From: Verrucomicrobiia bacterium
GTDB taxonomy: Bacteria > Verrucomicrobiota > Verrucomicrobiia > Verrucomicrobiales > Akkermansiaceae
DNA: 13,913 nt
Direction of reading: 5' to 3'
Assembly (NCBI GenBank): GCA_947460915.1
Contig: CANHKJ010000058.1
Location: 1-13,913, forward strand
The position numbers and the translations under genes are program-made. The notes beneath the pieces were generated by a model, which was not told where the DNA came from, did no database searches, and was given only the letters and a program-made list of their open reading frames with translations. Positions 12,820-13,913 of this stretch are shown here, in pieces; position 1 is the stretch's first letter; each line of letters begins with the position of its first letter.

Positions 12820-13713
12820 ATGTCCGCACCTGAAGCCGCACCACCTAAAGCCTCGAAAACCCAAACGTTTTTTCGCAGAAGTTTTAGCACGCTATTGCTT
12901 TGGGGCATCGTCGGACTGGCCTTCGGTTCGATGAAACCATGGGCGCACTTGCTGCTGATTTCTGCCCTCGGTATTCTCTCGACGGCGGAGTTTTTCAAAC
13001 TAACGCGGCGTGCTGGAATCGTTGCCAATCCACTGTGGGGGATGTTTTTGAGCATCACTTACTACGCCGCACTGGCATGGTATATGATCCGCGGTCAAGC
13101 TGTGCCTGCAGAGCTCGACATGGCATTGTTTTTTCTACTAGGCGCGGGAACTTTCACGCTGCAACTGCGGCGTAAGATCGATGGCACAAACAGCATTCTC
13201 GGTGTGACCTCGACGATGCTAGGTGTGCTCTGGCTTACCTGGATGTTTAGCTTCACGGCGCGGCTCGATTTTCATCCAGATCAAGATGGTAGCCTGAGTG
13301 GCGCTTACCTTCTCCTCTGGTGCATCACGGTCACCAAATTCACTGACATGGGTGCCTACATTACAGGCTCCTTGATCGGCAAGCACAAGATGATCCCTCA
13401 CATCAGCCCAGCCAAGACCTGGGAAGGTTTCGGCGGCGCAATGTTCTTTGCCCAACTCGCTGGCTGGGGTCTTTACGCGATCTTCCCGACACAACTCGCT
13501 CTATTTCCCTCTCTGGCACATGTGATCGTGCTAGGGGGCATCGTCGCCCTGCTCTCAGTGGTCGGCGACCTCGCCGAGAGCCTGTGGAAGCGAGCCCTTG
13601 CGGTGAAAGACTCGGGACAGATCCTGCCCGGCATCGGCGGAGCCATGGATTTGATCGATAGCATCTGCTTCACAGCTCCTGCGGTCTATTTGTATTTCAC
13701 CCTGATCCGTTAA
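12820..13713 (+). CDS. cdsA: Phosphatidate cytidylyltransferase (CDP-diacylglycerol synthase)
   Basis: CdsA converts CTP and phosphatidic acid to CDP-diacylglycerol in the inner membrane, the branch point of phospholipid synthesis. From ATG 12820 it has 297 residues with about seven to eight hydrophobic helices. TKFTDMGAYITGSLIGKHK and HISPAKTWEGFGGA (194-207) are characteristic of the family, and the C-terminal signature region SVVGDLAESLWKRALAVKD has the conserved GD and KR-KD. The final part of the signature reads LPGIGGAMDLIDS where the classical form is PGHGGxxDRxDS: the His is Ile and the Arg is Leu, while both metal-binding aspartates (277, 280) are kept. I recall similar variants in PVC bacteria, so I take it as active. 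A GTG at 12814 in the same frame is an alternative start. dxr follows after 27 bp, a common pairing; uppS, usually just upstream, is absent here. Confidence 0.92.
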   Translation: MSAPEAAPPKASKTQTFFRRSFSTLLLWGIVGLAFGSMKPWAHLLLISALGILSTAEFFKLTRRAGIVANPLWGMFLSITYYAALAWYMIRGQAVPAELDMALFFLLGAGTFTLQLRRKIDGTNSILGVTSTMLGVLWLTWMFSFTARLDFHPDQDGSLSGAYLLLWCITVTKFTDMGAYITGSLIGKHKMIPHISPAKTWEGFGGAMFFAQLAGWGLYAIFPTQLALFPSLAHVIVLGGIVALLSVVGDLAESLWKRALAVKDSGQILPGIGGAMDLIDSICFTAPAVYLYFTLIR

Positions 13714-13740
13714 TCTCTCACTCATTTCACCACACACCGT

Positions 13741-13913
13741 ATGTCGAAAAAAGTTGTTCTGTTAGGTTCTACCGGCTCGATTGGCTGCTCCACGCTCAAG
13801 GTTGCGCGTGAGTTACCCGAAGAGATTGAGATCATTGGGCTCGCGGCCCATACCAATGCCGCGCAATTGGCCGAGCAGGCGCGTGAGACGGGAGCGAAGC
13901 ATGTGTGTCTCTA
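13741..13913 (+). CDS. dxr: 1-deoxy-D-xylulose 5-phosphate reductoisomerase, N-terminal part
   Basis: Dxr catalyses the NADPH-dependent conversion of DXP to 2-C-methyl-D-erythritol 4-phosphate, the first committed step of the MEP isoprenoid pathway, in the cytoplasm. Only the first 57 codons are in the window; the gene runs off the right edge. The N-terminal Rossmann motif LLGSTGSIGCSTLKV (residues 7-21) matches the family exactly, and the following IIGLAAHTNAAQLAEQA continues the fold. The ATG at 13741 is 4-6 residues before the first beta strand, as expected. The leader TCACCACACACCGT is A/C-rich and has no Shine-Dalgarno. Close spacing after cdsA suggests co-transcription. Confidence 0.95.
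   Translation, partial: MSKKVVLLGSTGSIGCSTLKVARELPEEIEIIGLAAHTNAAQLAEQARETGAKHVCL

Noticed and set aside
1..13913. tRNA, rRNA, CRISPR array, complete insertion sequence or phage gene
   Set aside because: None was seen: no cloverleaf-like segments, no regularly spaced repeats, and no recognisable transposase or phage proteins in the six frames.

Overview
The window is mostly core bacterial chromosome, with a short AT-richer accessory stretch at the left edge (about 1-1280). The gene content and protein flavour suggest a Gram-negative member of the Verrucomicrobiota (PVC group): Mpl and RodA for a meso-diaminopimelate peptidoglycan wall, an AsmA-like envelope protein, an S21 with a C-terminal extension, and a CdsA with an altered signature that I associate with PVC bacteria. 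This assignment is inferred from protein character alone, not from a marker search.

Layout. 1-350: gene-poor and AT-rich, possibly with the 3' end of an unknown gene at the edge and an end-like repeat at 130-151. 351-842: small lipoprotein (+). 857-1132: what looks like a decayed small exported-protein gene (+). 1171-1202: strong bidirectional terminator. 3588-1281 (-): HAD phosphatase followed by mpl, probably one operon. 3759-4781 (+): secreted N-acetylmuramoyl-L-alanine amidase. 4782-5101: intergenic space with a MITE-like palindromic element. 5102-7840 (+): large AsmA-like protein. 8732-7914 (-): unknown three-helix membrane protein. 8750-8800: a 51-nt near-perfect hairpin. 10659-8830 (-): htpG. 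10844-10814 (-): a canonical intrinsic terminator that overlaps a possible small membrane ORF. 12224-11025 (-): rodA. 12449-12679 (+): rpsU with its terminator. 12820-13713 (+): cdsA. 13741 to the edge (+): the start of dxr.

How the genes fit together. The theme is envelope construction and turnover. The amidase releases peptides from peptidoglycan and Mpl returns the tripeptide to UDP-MurNAc. RodA polymerises glycan, CdsA makes CDP-diacylglycerol for phospholipids, Dxr starts the isoprenoid pathway that yields undecaprenyl carrier, and the AsmA-like protein probably moves or organises envelope lipids. HtpG and S21 are housekeeping.

Most start codons lack a recognisable Shine-Dalgarno sequence; several have A/C-rich leaders. 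I see no tRNA, rRNA, CRISPR array or complete insertion sequence. I also find no clearly new multi-gene system. The most unusual items are the palindromic element with its distant end-like copy, the hairpin beside the unknown membrane gene, the terminator inside a possible small ORF, and the divergent RodA and CdsA motifs.
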